Assembly: GCA_027492275.1 (NCBI GenBank)
Contig: JAPUFC010000085.1
Coordinates: 84,247-148,246 of the forward strand
DNA: 64,000 nt
From: Mesorhizobium sp.
GTDB taxonomy: Bacteria; Pseudomonadota; Alphaproteobacteria; Rhizobiales; Rhizobiaceae
Reading direction: 5' to 3'
Position numbers and translations under genes: made by a program. A model generated the notes under the pieces. That model saw nothing but the letters and a program-made list of their open reading frames with translations. It did no database searches and had not been told where the DNA came from. Each line of letters opens with the position of its first letter. The stretch's first letter is position 1. Shown in pieces: positions 56,752 through 64,000 of the stretch.

Positions 56752-57511
56752 GGCGGCGGCCGACCTCGCGCTGCTGCGCGGCGCGGCCGAGGAGGCGGGG
56801 CGCATCGCGCTGCGCTACTACGGCCGCAATCCCGAGGTGTGGATGAAGGGCGGCACCTCGCCGGTCAGCGAGGCGGATTTCGCCGTCGACGCCTTCCTGC
56901 GCGACGCGCTCCTGTCGGCCCGGCCGGAATATGGCTGGGTCTCCGAGGAAACCGAGGAGCGCTCGCACCGCGCCGACGGACGCACCTTCGTCGTCGATCC
57001 GATCGACGGCACGCGCGGCTTCATCGAGCGCTCGCCGCAATGGTGCGTGTCGCTCGCGGTGGTGGAGAACGGCAGGCCGCTGGCCGCCGTGCTCGAGGCG
57101 CCGGCGACGGAGGAGAGTTTCTGGGCGGGACCTGGAGCGGGAGCCTTCCGAAACGGCGCGCGGCTGGCGGTCGCGCAGCCCGGCGAGCGGTTGAGGATCG
57201 GCGGACCCCAGGCACTGATACGCATGCTCGCCGAGCCGCTCAGGTCGCGCATCGAGCGCATGCCCCACGTGCCGTCGCTCGCCTATCGCGTCGCGATGGT
57301 GGCCGACGGCAGGCTGGACGGCACGCTGGTCAAGGCGAACGCCTATGACTGGGACATCGCCGCCGCCGACCTGATCCTGGCCGAGGCGGGCGGCGCGCTC
57401 ATCGACGCGGCCGGCGCCGTGCCGATCTATGGCGGGCCCGAGCTGCGGCACGGCGCGCTCGCGGCCGGCAGCGGGCCGCTCCTGGGCAGCATCGCCGCCG
57501 CGATCTCTTGA
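56738..57511 (+). CDS. CysQ/inositol monophosphatase-family phosphatase
   Basis: This 257-residue lithium-sensitive metal-dependent phosphatase belongs to the CysQ or inositol monophosphatase family. It has the metal motif VVDPIDGTRGFIERSPQWCVSLAVV (Asp-Pro-Ile-Asp-Gly-Thr), the SEADFAVDAFLRDALL region and the second motif NAYDWDIAAADLILAEAGG. The substrate could be PAP/PAPS or a sugar phosphate. The start is a TTG at 56738, which overlaps the PmbA-like gene by 14 bp and is the only in-frame start that keeps the family N-terminus. It is 67 bp ahead of the DUF4170 gene. Confidence 0.88.
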   Translation: MPEAEAAADLALLRGAAEEAGRIALRYYGRNPEVWMKGGTSPVSEADFAVDAFLRDALLSARPEYGWVSEETEERSHRADGRTFVVDPIDGTRGFIERSPQWCVSLAVVENGRPLAAVLEAPATEESFWAGPGAGAFRNGARLAVAQPGERLRIGGPQALIRMLAEPLRSRIERMPHVPSLAYRVAMVADGRLDGTLVKANAYDWDIAAADLILAEAGGALIDAAGAVPIYGGPELRHGALAAGSGPLLGSIAAAIS

Positions 57512-57578
57512 TCGGTTTCCAAGGGCGGACGATTGGATTAGAGCAGATGTCACGAAGCAACCAGCGAGTCTGAAGGCC

Positions 57579-57830
57579 ATGGCCGACCATGAGGAAAAGA
57601 AGCAGCTTCTGCATCTCGTCTTCGGCGGCGAGCTGAAGAGCCTGCGCGACATGGAGTTTAGCGACCTCAACGGGCTCGACATCGTCGGCATCTATCCCGA
57701 CTACAAGTCCGCGGAGGCGGCGTGGCGGGCCAAGGCGCAGGCCAGCGTCGACAACGCCCATATGCGCTATTTCGTCGTCCACCTTCATCGGCTCCTCGAA
57801 CCGAAGCCGGGGCCCGGGCCGGCGGAATGA
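57579..57830 (+). CDS. DUF4170 family protein
   Basis: This 83-residue protein of unknown function is conserved in Rhizobiales. It begins MADHEEKKQLLHLVFGGELKSL and has the family blocks GIYPDYKSAEAAWRAKAQASVDNAHMRYFVVHLHRLLEP. It is acidic at the start and basic at the end, with no membrane helix or signal. It is coupled to the acyltransferase gene by a 4 bp ATGA overlap, and it is found next to the lipid A genes in related genomes as far as I recall. The overlap supports a shared operon. Confidence 0.9.
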   Translation: MADHEEKKQLLHLVFGGELKSLRDMEFSDLNGLDIVGIYPDYKSAEAAWRAKAQASVDNAHMRYFVVHLHRLLEPKPGPGPAE

Positions 57831-58648
57831 ACGGCGAATCCGCGCATGCGCGGAACGTCCGGCCGGCAACCGTGCGCCGGACGCCCCGTCCCCTGAAGAA
57901 GGCCTGGCTCGGCGTCAGGCGGCCGCTGGCCGGGTCGCGTTTCGCAAAACTCCTTCTGACCGGGCTCGTCGTCCAGTGGCTGCGTCTGGTGCGCGCCACC
58001 AACCGCATCGCGCCGGGCTCGACCACGCTGTTCGGCGACGATCTCGAGCATGAGCCGGGCATCATCGCGTTCTGGCACGGGCAGCACCTCGCGGCGCCCG
58101 TCTTCTACCCGAACCGGCGCAAGGCCGTCGCCATGGTGTCCCGCAGCGCCGACGCGGAGATCAACGCCATGGTGCTGGAGCGCCTGGGCATGGGCACGGT
58201 GCGGGGTTCGGGCGGCCGGCCCGGCCGGCAGAAGATGGACAAGGGCGGCGCGCGCGCCCTGCTTGCCCTGAAAAAGGCGCTGCAGGCGGGCAACAACGTC
58301 TCCATGATAGCGGACATACCGAACGGCACGCCGCGCGAGGCCGGCATGGGCATCATCATGCTGGCGCGCATCAGCGGGCGTCCCATCGCGCCATGCGCCG
58401 TCACCACCAGCCGCCGCCATGTCATCGAGCGAAGCTGGGACCGCACCACCATCAACCTGCCGTTCGGCCGTTGCGCGCGCGTGTCCGGTCCCCTGATCTA
58501 CGTGCCGGCCGATGCCGACGAGGCCGAGATGGAGCGCAAGCGGCAGGAACTCACGCTGGCGCTCAACGCGGCCACCGCCCGCGCCTATGCGCTGGCCGAC
58601 GGCGTCGCCCCCGAAAGCGCGCCGGGCCGCTCTGGGGACGCCTCATGA
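57827..58648 (+). CDS. Lysophospholipid acyltransferase family protein (DUF374)
   Basis: This is a 273-residue membrane-linked acyltransferase. A basic N-terminus leads to a hydrophobic stretch (RFAKLLLTGLVVQWLRLVRA). The conserved HGQHLAAP segment (catalytic His in FWHGQH) and RGSGGRPGRQKMDKGGARALLALKKAL follow, with DIPNGTPREAGMGIIMLARISGRPIAPC after that. In DUF374 members the family links to lipid A or lysophospholipid acylation. It lies between DUF4170 and waaA, overlapping each by ATGA, so all three are translated in series. The substrate is inferred only. Confidence 0.88.
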   Translation: MNGESAHARNVRPATVRRTPRPLKKAWLGVRRPLAGSRFAKLLLTGLVVQWLRLVRATNRIAPGSTTLFGDDLEHEPGIIAFWHGQHLAAPVFYPNRRKAVAMVSRSADAEINAMVLERLGMGTVRGSGGRPGRQKMDKGGARALLALKKALQAGNNVSMIADIPNGTPREAGMGIIMLARISGRPIAPCAVTTSRRHVIERSWDRTTINLPFGRCARVSGPLIYVPADADEAEMERKRQELTLALNAATARAYALADGVAPESAPGRSGDAS

Positions 58649-59964
58649 GCGAACGCTGGGCGCGCATCCTTCTGTCGGCCTACCGCCTTGCCGGCGCTGC
58701 GGCCTTCCCGATGGCCGGCACCTACGTCGCCTGGCGCGCCACGCGCGGCAAGGAAGATCGCGCGCGCCGGCACGAGCGCTACGGGCAGGCAAGCGTCGCG
58801 CGCCCGGACGGGCCGCTGATCTGGGTGCATGCCGCCAGCGTCGGAGAGACGATCGCGGTGATCCCGATGGTCGAGGCCGTGCTCGGGTTCGGCGTCAACA
58901 TCGTGCTGACCACCGGCACGGTCACTTCCGCCAAGGTCGCCTCGGACCGGCTGGGCGAGCGCATCATCCACCAATACGTGCCGCTGGACATCAAGCCGGC
59001 CGTCACCGCCTTCCTCGATCATTGGCAGCCGGACCTTGCCATCATGGCGGAGTCGGAGATCTGGCCCGTGACGATCCTGGAGCTCGGCGCGCGGCGCGTG
59101 CCGCAGATCCTCGTTAACGGCCGCATGTCGGACAGATCGTTCAAGTCGTGGCGCAAGCGGGCCCATCTCGCCGAGGCGGTGTTCGAGAACTTCGCCAACG
59201 TCATCGCGCAGTCGCAAGCCGACGCCGACCGCTTCCTGGCGCTGGGGGCGCGGCCGGTGACCGTGTCCGGCAACCTCAAGGTGGACGCCACCCCGCCGCC
59301 GGCCGACGAGGTGGCGCTGGTCGCGCTGCGCCGCCAGATCGGCATCCGCCCCACCTGGGCGGCGGTGTCGACCCATGACGGCGAGGAGGCCGTCGCGGCG
59401 GAGGTGCACGCCACGGTGCGCCATCGGCACCGCACGCTGCTCACCATCGTCGTGCCGCGGCATCCGGACCGCGCGGAGGCCCTCGCGGCCGAGCTCGCCG
59501 CCATGGGCCTGAAGGTCGTGCGCCGCAGCAGCGGCGAGCGCGTCCGGCACGACACCGACGTCCTGCTCGGCGACACGATCGGCGAGATGGGCCTCTATCT
59601 GCGGCTGACCGAGATCGCCTTCATCGGGCGCTCGCTGACCTCGGAAGGCGGGCAGAACCCGCTGGAGCCGGCCATGCTCGACACGGCCGTCCTGTCCGGC
59701 CACAACGTGCAGAATTTCCGCGACACCTATCAGCGCCTCGTCGAGTGCGGCGCGGCCAGGATGGTGCGCGACCGCGACATGCTGGCCGCCTCCGTCCTCC
59801 ACCTGCTGGACGACGAGGCGGAGCGCCGCAACATGATGGCGGCGGGCGCGGCCGCGGTGGAGGAGATGCGCGGCGCGCTCTACCGCACCCTCAAGGCGCT
59901 GGAGCCCTACATCCAGCCGCTGATCGTCAAGGCGCGGCTGAAGCTGGGCAACGGCCGGCGATGA
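58645..59964 (+). CDS. waaA: 3-deoxy-D-manno-octulosonic acid (Kdo) transferase
   Basis: WaaA adds Kdo to lipid IVA, joining the LPS core to lipid A at the inner membrane. The 439-residue GT30 enzyme has LIWVHAASVGETIAVIPM with the catalytic Glu, LAIMAESEIWPVTILELG, RTLLTIVVPRHPDRAEAL, and the nucleotide-binding PLEPAML-like block QNPLEPAMLDTAVLSGHNVQNF. The N-terminal helix anchors it to the membrane. It overlaps the upstream acyltransferase by 4 bp and is 16 bp before lpxK. Whether it adds one or two Kdo units is not evident. Confidence 0.95.
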   Translation: MSERWARILLSAYRLAGAAAFPMAGTYVAWRATRGKEDRARRHERYGQASVARPDGPLIWVHAASVGETIAVIPMVEAVLGFGVNIVLTTGTVTSAKVASDRLGERIIHQYVPLDIKPAVTAFLDHWQPDLAIMAESEIWPVTILELGARRVPQILVNGRMSDRSFKSWRKRAHLAEAVFENFANVIAQSQADADRFLALGARPVTVSGNLKVDATPPPADEVALVALRRQIGIRPTWAAVSTHDGEEAVAAEVHATVRHRHRTLLTIVVPRHPDRAEALAAELAAMGLKVVRRSSGERVRHDTDVLLGDTIGEMGLYLRLTEIAFIGRSLTSEGGQNPLEPAMLDTAVLSGHNVQNFRDTYQRLVECGAARMVRDRDMLAASVLHLLDDEAERRNMMAAGAAAVEEMRGALYRTLKALEPYIQPLIVKARLKLGNGRR

Positions 59965-59980
59965 CGCGCGGCGGGTGACG

Positions 59981-61006
59981 ATGGCGAGCGAGGCGCCTCC
60001 CTTCTGGTGGAGCAGGCCCGACTGGCGCGCCTGGTCGCTCTGGCCGTTCGCGAAGCTCTACGGCTTCGTCGCCGGCCAGCGCATGCTGCGCGCGCCGCGC
60101 GAGAAGATCGACGTGCCGGTCCTGTGCATCGGCAACTTCACCGTCGGCGGCTCGGGCAAGACGCCGGTCGCCATCGCCTTCGCCCGGCAGGCGAGGCGGA
60201 TGAAGCTGAAGCCGGGAATCCTGTCGCGCGGCTACGGCGGCAGCGCCGGTCACGCGCGGCTGGTCGACCCCGCGCACGACCTCGCCAAACATGTCGGCGA
60301 CGAGCCGCTGCTGCTGGCCGAGCACGCGCTGGTCGCGGTCTGCGCCGACCGCGCGGCCGGGGCGCGGCTGCTGCTCGGGCAGGGCTGCGACTTCCTCATC
60401 ATGGACGACGGCTTCCAGAGCGCGAAGATCCACATCGACTATGCGCTGATCGTGGTGGATGGCCGCTATGGCCTGGGCAACGGCCACGTCATCCCGGCCG
60501 GGCCGCTGCGCGCGCCGCTGGTGCATCAGATGCGCTTCGCCACGGCGCTGCTGCGCCTGGGCAAGGGCAGCGACGGCGACACGGCCGTGCGCCGCGCCTC
60601 GCGCGCGGGCAGGCCGGTCTTCCTCGCCTCGATCCGCACCCGCGCCGCTGAACGCTTCGCCGGCCGCCGCTTCCTGGCTTTCGCTGGCATCGGCCACCCG
60701 GAAAAATTCTTCGCCACGATCGAGGCGGCCGGCGGCACGGTCGCGGCGCGGCGTCCGTTCGCCGACCACCATTTCTTCGCGCCGGACGAACTCGCCGACC
60801 TGTCCTCGGCCGCCGAACGCGACGGGCTGGAGCTGATCACCACCGCCAAGGACGCGGCGCGGCTGCGGCACGGGGCGGCCTCGCCGGAGTTTCTCGCGCG
60901 GCTCAACGTGCTGGATATCGAGGCGGTGTTCGACGACGCATCGGCGCCGTCGCGTATCATCGAGGAGACGCGGGCAAGCTGGAAGAGGCGGCGTCTGGAA
61001 TCCTGA
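59981..61006 (+). CDS. lpxK: Tetraacyldisaccharide 4'-kinase
   Basis: LpxK phosphorylates the 4' position of the lipid A precursor. The 341-residue protein has the N-terminal membrane segment, the P-loop VLCIGNFTVGGSGKTPVAI, LSRGYGG, the DDGFQ motif LIMDDGFQSAKIHIDYALIVVD and the tail ELITTAKDAARL. An in-frame GTG at 59975 is a possible alternative start. The gene follows waaA closely, in keeping with lipid A and core synthesis being made from one message. It converges with the DUF2093 gene, 8 bp apart. Confidence 0.95.
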   Translation: MASEAPPFWWSRPDWRAWSLWPFAKLYGFVAGQRMLRAPREKIDVPVLCIGNFTVGGSGKTPVAIAFARQARRMKLKPGILSRGYGGSAGHARLVDPAHDLAKHVGDEPLLLAEHALVAVCADRAAGARLLLGQGCDFLIMDDGFQSAKIHIDYALIVVDGRYGLGNGHVIPAGPLRAPLVHQMRFATALLRLGKGSDGDTAVRRASRAGRPVFLASIRTRAAERFAGRRFLAFAGIGHPEKFFATIEAAGGTVAARRPFADHHFFAPDELADLSSAAERDGLELITTAKDAARLRHGAASPEFLARLNVLDIEAVFDDASAPSRIIEETRASWKRRRLES

Positions 61007-61014
61007 ACGTCGTC

Positions 61015-61263
61015 TCAGGAGGCGCGGCCGCGCGCCAGCCTGGCCAGGACAGGGTCGAACTCCATCTCGCGCCGCAGCGAGACGGTAGCGTTCACATAGG
61101 CTTCCTGGCGCGCCACGCTCCAGTATTTCAGCTCGTCCAGCGGGATGGATTCGCCCGTCACCGCGCAGCGCACGAAAGCCCCCGGGCTGGTGACCTGGAA
61201 GTCGCCGTCGAGATAGCGGATGCGCGCCTCGCGCGCACCGGGGCCTTCAAATCTGTTCATCAT
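61015..61263 (-). CDS. DUF2093 family protein
   Basis: This is an 82-residue protein of the DUF2093 family of Rhizobiales. It has the conserved start MNRFEGPGAREARIRYLDGDFQVTSPGAFV, and RCAVTGESIPLDELKYWSVARQEAYV follows. The single Cys in FVRCAVTG and a second near-invariant stretch are kept. The function is unknown. No membrane segment or signal is visible. It lies 66 bp upstream on the minus strand of the mutL stop, so the order along the minus strand is mutL, then this gene. Confidence 0.92.
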   Translation of the reverse strand: MMNRFEGPGAREARIRYLDGDFQVTSPGAFVRCAVTGESIPLDELKYWSVARQEAYVNATVSLRREMEFDPVLARLARGRAS

Positions 61264-61329
61264 GCTTTCGGCCGGGAGTTTGTCGCTGGCGAATGTTTCG
61301 CCGCAAAAGCCGGCGAGGTCAAGTTGGGC

Positions 61330-63198
61330 TCAACGCCGCCCGAACAGCCTTTCGATGTCGGCCAGCTTCAGCTCTATATAGGTCGGCCGGCCGTGATTGC
61401 AGGTGCCGGAGCCCGGCGTCGCCTCCATCTGGCGCAGCAGCGCGTTCATCTCGTCGGGCTTCAGCTTGCGGCCGGCGCGCACCGAGCCGTGGCAGGCCAT
61501 GGTTGAGGCGATCTGGTCGAGGCGGCGCAGCAGGCCGTCGCCCGTTCCCGCCGCGCCGGCATCCGCCTCGGCGATCTCGTCGGCGAGGTCGCGCACGAGC
61601 CGGCCGACATCGACCTCGCCGAGCAGCGCCGGCGTTTCGCGCACTGCAACCGCGCCGGGCCCGAAGCGCTCGATCCCGAGGCCGAAGCGGCGCAGCGTCT
61701 CGGCATGGGCGGCGAGGCGCTCGGCCTCCTCCTGCGGCAGGTCGACGATCTCGGGCAGGAGCAGCATCTGCGCCGCCACGGGACGCTCGCGCGCGGCCTG
61801 CTTCAACGCTTCGTAGACCAGCCGTTCATGCGCCGCGTGCTGGTCGACGATGACCAGCGAATCCTCCGTCTGGGCGATGATGTAGTTGGCGTGCACCTGC
61901 GCCCGCGCCGCGCCCAGCGGCTGCGACGGCAAAGGCTCCTCCGCCGCGACGGAAGCCCGCGCGTCGGCGCTGTCGAGCGCGACGTCCAGGCGACCCTGCG
62001 GCGTCTCGGCGAAGCCGGGCGCGCCGGTCGGCGCGGGCTGCGGCGCCCTGTCGAGCGGCGCGTGGAAGCCCGCCATCGCGGCCGTCGAGGCGCGTTGCGC
62101 CGTGCCGTAGGAGCGATGCCCGCCGGCGGGGCCCGAATGGCCGTAGGCCGGCGCGCCGACCCTGAAGGCGTTGATCATGGCGGCAGCGCCCGAGGTCGCC
62201 GGGCGGACGCCCGCGCCGGCCAGGGCCTCGCGGATCGCGCCGACGAACAGGCCGCGCACCAATCCGCCGTCGCGGAAGCGCACGTCGGCCTTGGCCGGAT
62301 GCACGTTGACGTCCACCAGCGCCGGGTCGAGATGCAGGAACAGCGCCGCCACCGCGTGGCGGTCGCCCGGAAGCGTGTCCATGTAGGCGCCGCGTATCGC
62401 GCCAGAGATCAGCCGGTCGCGCACCGGTCGCCCGTTGACATAGGCATATTGCTGCATCGCGTTGGCCCGCGAGTGGGAGGGCACCGAAATGTGGCCGGAC
62501 AGCCGCACCCCTTCGCGCGCGGCGTCGAGCGCGATCGAATTGGTGACGAAATCCTCGCCCATCACCTGTCCGACCCGCCGCAGCAGTCCGCCGTCCGAGG
62601 TGTCGGCGGCGAGGTCGAGCGCCGTGCGGTCGCCGCAGGCGAGAGTGAAGCGGATATGCGGAAAGGCCACCGCGATGCGCTTGACCACGTCCACGATCGC
62701 CGACGTCTCGGCGCGCTCGCCCTTCATGAATTTGAGCCGCGCCGGCGTCGCGAAGAACAGGTCCCGCACCTCGACGAGCGTGCCGATTCCGCCCGCCGCC
62801 GGCTTGGGGCCGGAGATCTCGCCGCCGTCGACGCGGATTTCGGCGGCCGCGCCGGACGAGGCGGCGCGGCTGCGGATGCTCAGCCGCGACACCGAGCCGA
62901 TGGAGGGCAGGGCCTCGCCGCGAAAGCCCAGCGAGCGGATGTCGTGGATGTCGTCCGACAGTTTTGACGTGCAGTGCCGCGCCACCGCAAGCGCCAGCTC
63001 GGCCTCGACGATCCCGCGCCCGTTGTCGGAGACGCGGATGAGCGACAGCCCGCCGGCGGCGGTCACGATCTCGATGCGCGTCGCGCCGGCGTCGATGGCG
63101 TTCTCGACCAGCTCCTTGACGACGCTGGCGGGACGGTCGATCACCTCGCCGGCGGCGATCTGGTTGATCATCGTCTCTGGAAGCTGCCGGATCTGCAT
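61330..63198 (-). CDS. mutL: DNA mismatch repair protein MutL
   Basis: MutL links mismatch recognition by MutS to strand removal. The 622-residue protein has the GHKL ATPase domain with [16 protein letters not shown] (catalytic Glu), the DNGRGI loop and [14 protein letters not shown]. The linker is Pro/Ala-rich from about residue 340 to 420. The C-terminal dimerisation domain begins [29 protein letters not shown] and ends [20 protein letters not shown]. No endonuclease DQHA-x2-E-x4-E motif is needed in the MutH-type lineage; here [12 protein letters not shown] is present, suggesting endonuclease capacity. It is full length. Confidence 0.95.
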   Translation of the reverse strand: MQIRQLPETMINQIAAGEVIDRPASVVKELVENAIDAGATRIEIVTAAGGLSLIRVSDNGRGIVEAELALAVARHCTSKLSDDIHDIRSLGFRGEALPSIGSVSRLSIRSRAASSGAAAEIRVDGGEISGPKPAAGGIGTLVEVRDLFFATPARLKFMKGERAETSAIVDVVKRIAVAFPHIRFTLACGDRTALDLAADTSDGGLLRRVGQVMGEDFVTNSIALDAAREGVRLSGHISVPSHSRANAMQQYAYVNGRPVRDRLISGAIRGAYMDTLPGDRHAVAALFLHLDPALVDVNVHPAKADVRFRDGGLVRGLFVGAIREALAGAGVRPATSGAAAMINAFRVGAPAYGHSGPAGGHRSYGTAQRASTAAMAGFHAPLDRAPQPAPTGAPGFAETPQGRLDVALDSADARASVAAEEPLPSQPLGAARAQVHANYIIAQTEDSLVIVDQHAAHERLVYEALKQAARERPVAAQMLLLPEIVDLPQEEAERLAAHAETLRRFGLGIERFGPGAVAVRETPALLGEVDVGRLVRDLADEIAEADAGAAGTGDGLLRRLDQIASTMACHGSVRAGRKLKPDEMNALLRQMEATPGSGTCNHGRPTYIELKLADIERLFGRR

Positions 63199-63260
63199 CG
63201 CGGCACCATAGCGGATTCGCTTCGGCCGGGCAGCGCCGCGACGCCGCGCCGTCCACAGGA

Positions 63261-64000
63261 TCAGGCCGACAGGCCGCCGACCGTCCTGAGCTTCGGCTTG
63301 AGGCCGGAGCGGGCGGTGAGCCAGCCGCGGATCTGGTCCGGGTTCATCGGCGCGGCGATGGCGAAGCCCTGCACCTCGTCGCAGCCGATCGAGCGCAGAA
63401 CGTCGAGCTCGTCGATCGTTTCCGCGCCCTCCGCGACGACGGCGATGCCCAGGCCGCTGGCAAGCTCGGTGATGGCCCGCACGATCATCGCGTTCTCGCG
63501 GTTGATGTTGATGTTCTGCACGAAGCGGCGATCGATCTTCAGGCGGTCGATCTCGCGCGGGCTGACATGGGTCAGCGACGCGTAGCCGGTGCCGAAATCG
63601 TCGAGCTCCAGCTGGATGCCCTCGGCGCGCAGTTGCCGAAGCTTGGGCGCGATGCCGGTCTTCTCGTCGTCGAGGATGACGGATTCGACGATCTCCAGCG
63701 CCAGCTTCTCGGCCGGCAGATCCTTGTCGGACAGCGTCTGCAGCAGGAACGGCACGAAGTCGGACTGCTTCAGCTCGCTTTCCTACACGTTGAGGGCGAG
63801 GCGTCCGAACGGCAGGCCGGCGCGGTGCCAGCCGGCGGCCTCGGCGATCGCCTTGGCGAAGATGATGCGCCCGATGGGCGCCATCAGCCCGCGCCGCTCG
63901 GCCAGCGCGATGAAGTCGCCCGGCGAAACCGTCCCGCGCACGCCGTGGTTCCAGCGCACCAGGGCCTCCACCCCGACCACCTTGCCGCCGCCGAGCGCGA
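63261..64000 (-). pseudogene. EAL-domain phosphodiesterase, interrupted by amber codon and cut by the window edge
   Basis: The minus strand encodes the EAL domain of a c-di-GMP phosphodiesterase, running in from beyond 64000. The catalytic [10 protein letters not shown] motif (Glu-Ala-Leu), [24 protein letters not shown] and VVAEGAET are all intact, in one frame. A TAG stop at 63785-63783, in [16 protein letters not shown], splits the frame. Homologues have a Ser at that place, and TCG to TAG is a single-base change. Both halves are otherwise undamaged, so the break is recent or a sequence error. N-terminal domains (GGDEF, sensor) would lie outside the window. Confidence 0.85.

Overview
The window is a gene-dense, high-GC stretch of an alphaproteobacterial chromosome. 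Gene content and order point to the Rhizobiales, most like Mesorhizobium or another member of the Phyllobacteriaceae. The signs are an AapJQMP-type general amino-acid ABC transporter, an HdaA-type replication regulator, a HisKA_2 sensor kinase, DUF2093 and DUF4170 proteins, the acyltransferase-waaA-lpxK lipid A block, a groESL operon with a CIRCE element and an alphaproteobacterial RpoH promoter, and dispersed GC-rich palindromic repeats. The genus is inferred, not proven. I see no phage, transposase, integrase, CRISPR array or rRNA.

Layout. 1-6.4 kb: a DinB-like protein, a secreted glycine-repeat protein, an ABC-F ATPase, a palindromic repeat, a molybdopterin oxidoreductase and a ParDE-type toxin-antitoxin pair. 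6.4-11 kb: purM-purN, divergent from a CDP-alcohol phosphatidyltransferase, a PerM/AI-2E family permease and hdaA, followed by tRNA-Pro. 11-16.1 kb: a HisKA_2 sensor kinase, a complex I NDUFS4-like subunit, tRNA-Arg, a membrane class III cyclase and a small glycine-zipper protein. 16.1-22.7 kb: metC and the aapJQMP operon with a TIGR02117 gene appended. 22.7-31.7 kb: a VOC protein, an FAD monooxygenase, a zinc-finger protein, ppk-ppx, DoxX, fumC, CsbD and a TSUP permease.

32-44.3 kb: groEL and groES with dual heat-shock signals, a marR-emrA-emrB efflux operon, a TadG-like VWA protein, a HAD hydrolase, ribF, an HdeD-like protein, a MipA/OmpV protein and a Xre-RES toxin-antitoxin pair split by a palindromic repeat. 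44.6-51.6 kb: ileS, a lipoprotein, tadA, rluB and rsmD. 51.6-61.3 kb: a long co-directional envelope block of two M16 proteases (one lacking the zinc site), a patatin, TldE/PmbA, a CysQ/IMPase-family phosphatase, DUF4170, a DUF374 acyltransferase, waaA and lpxK. 61.3-64 kb: mutL and an EAL phosphodiesterase gene interrupted by one in-frame amber codon and running off the window.

Most of the window is ordinary core chromosome. The points most worth a second look are the broken EAL gene, the repeat inserted between the Xre antitoxin and its RES toxin, an orphan terminator with a strong start signal in front of the TSUP gene, the apparently leaderless marR start, and the secreted glycine-repeat protein. 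No clearly new multi-gene system is visible.
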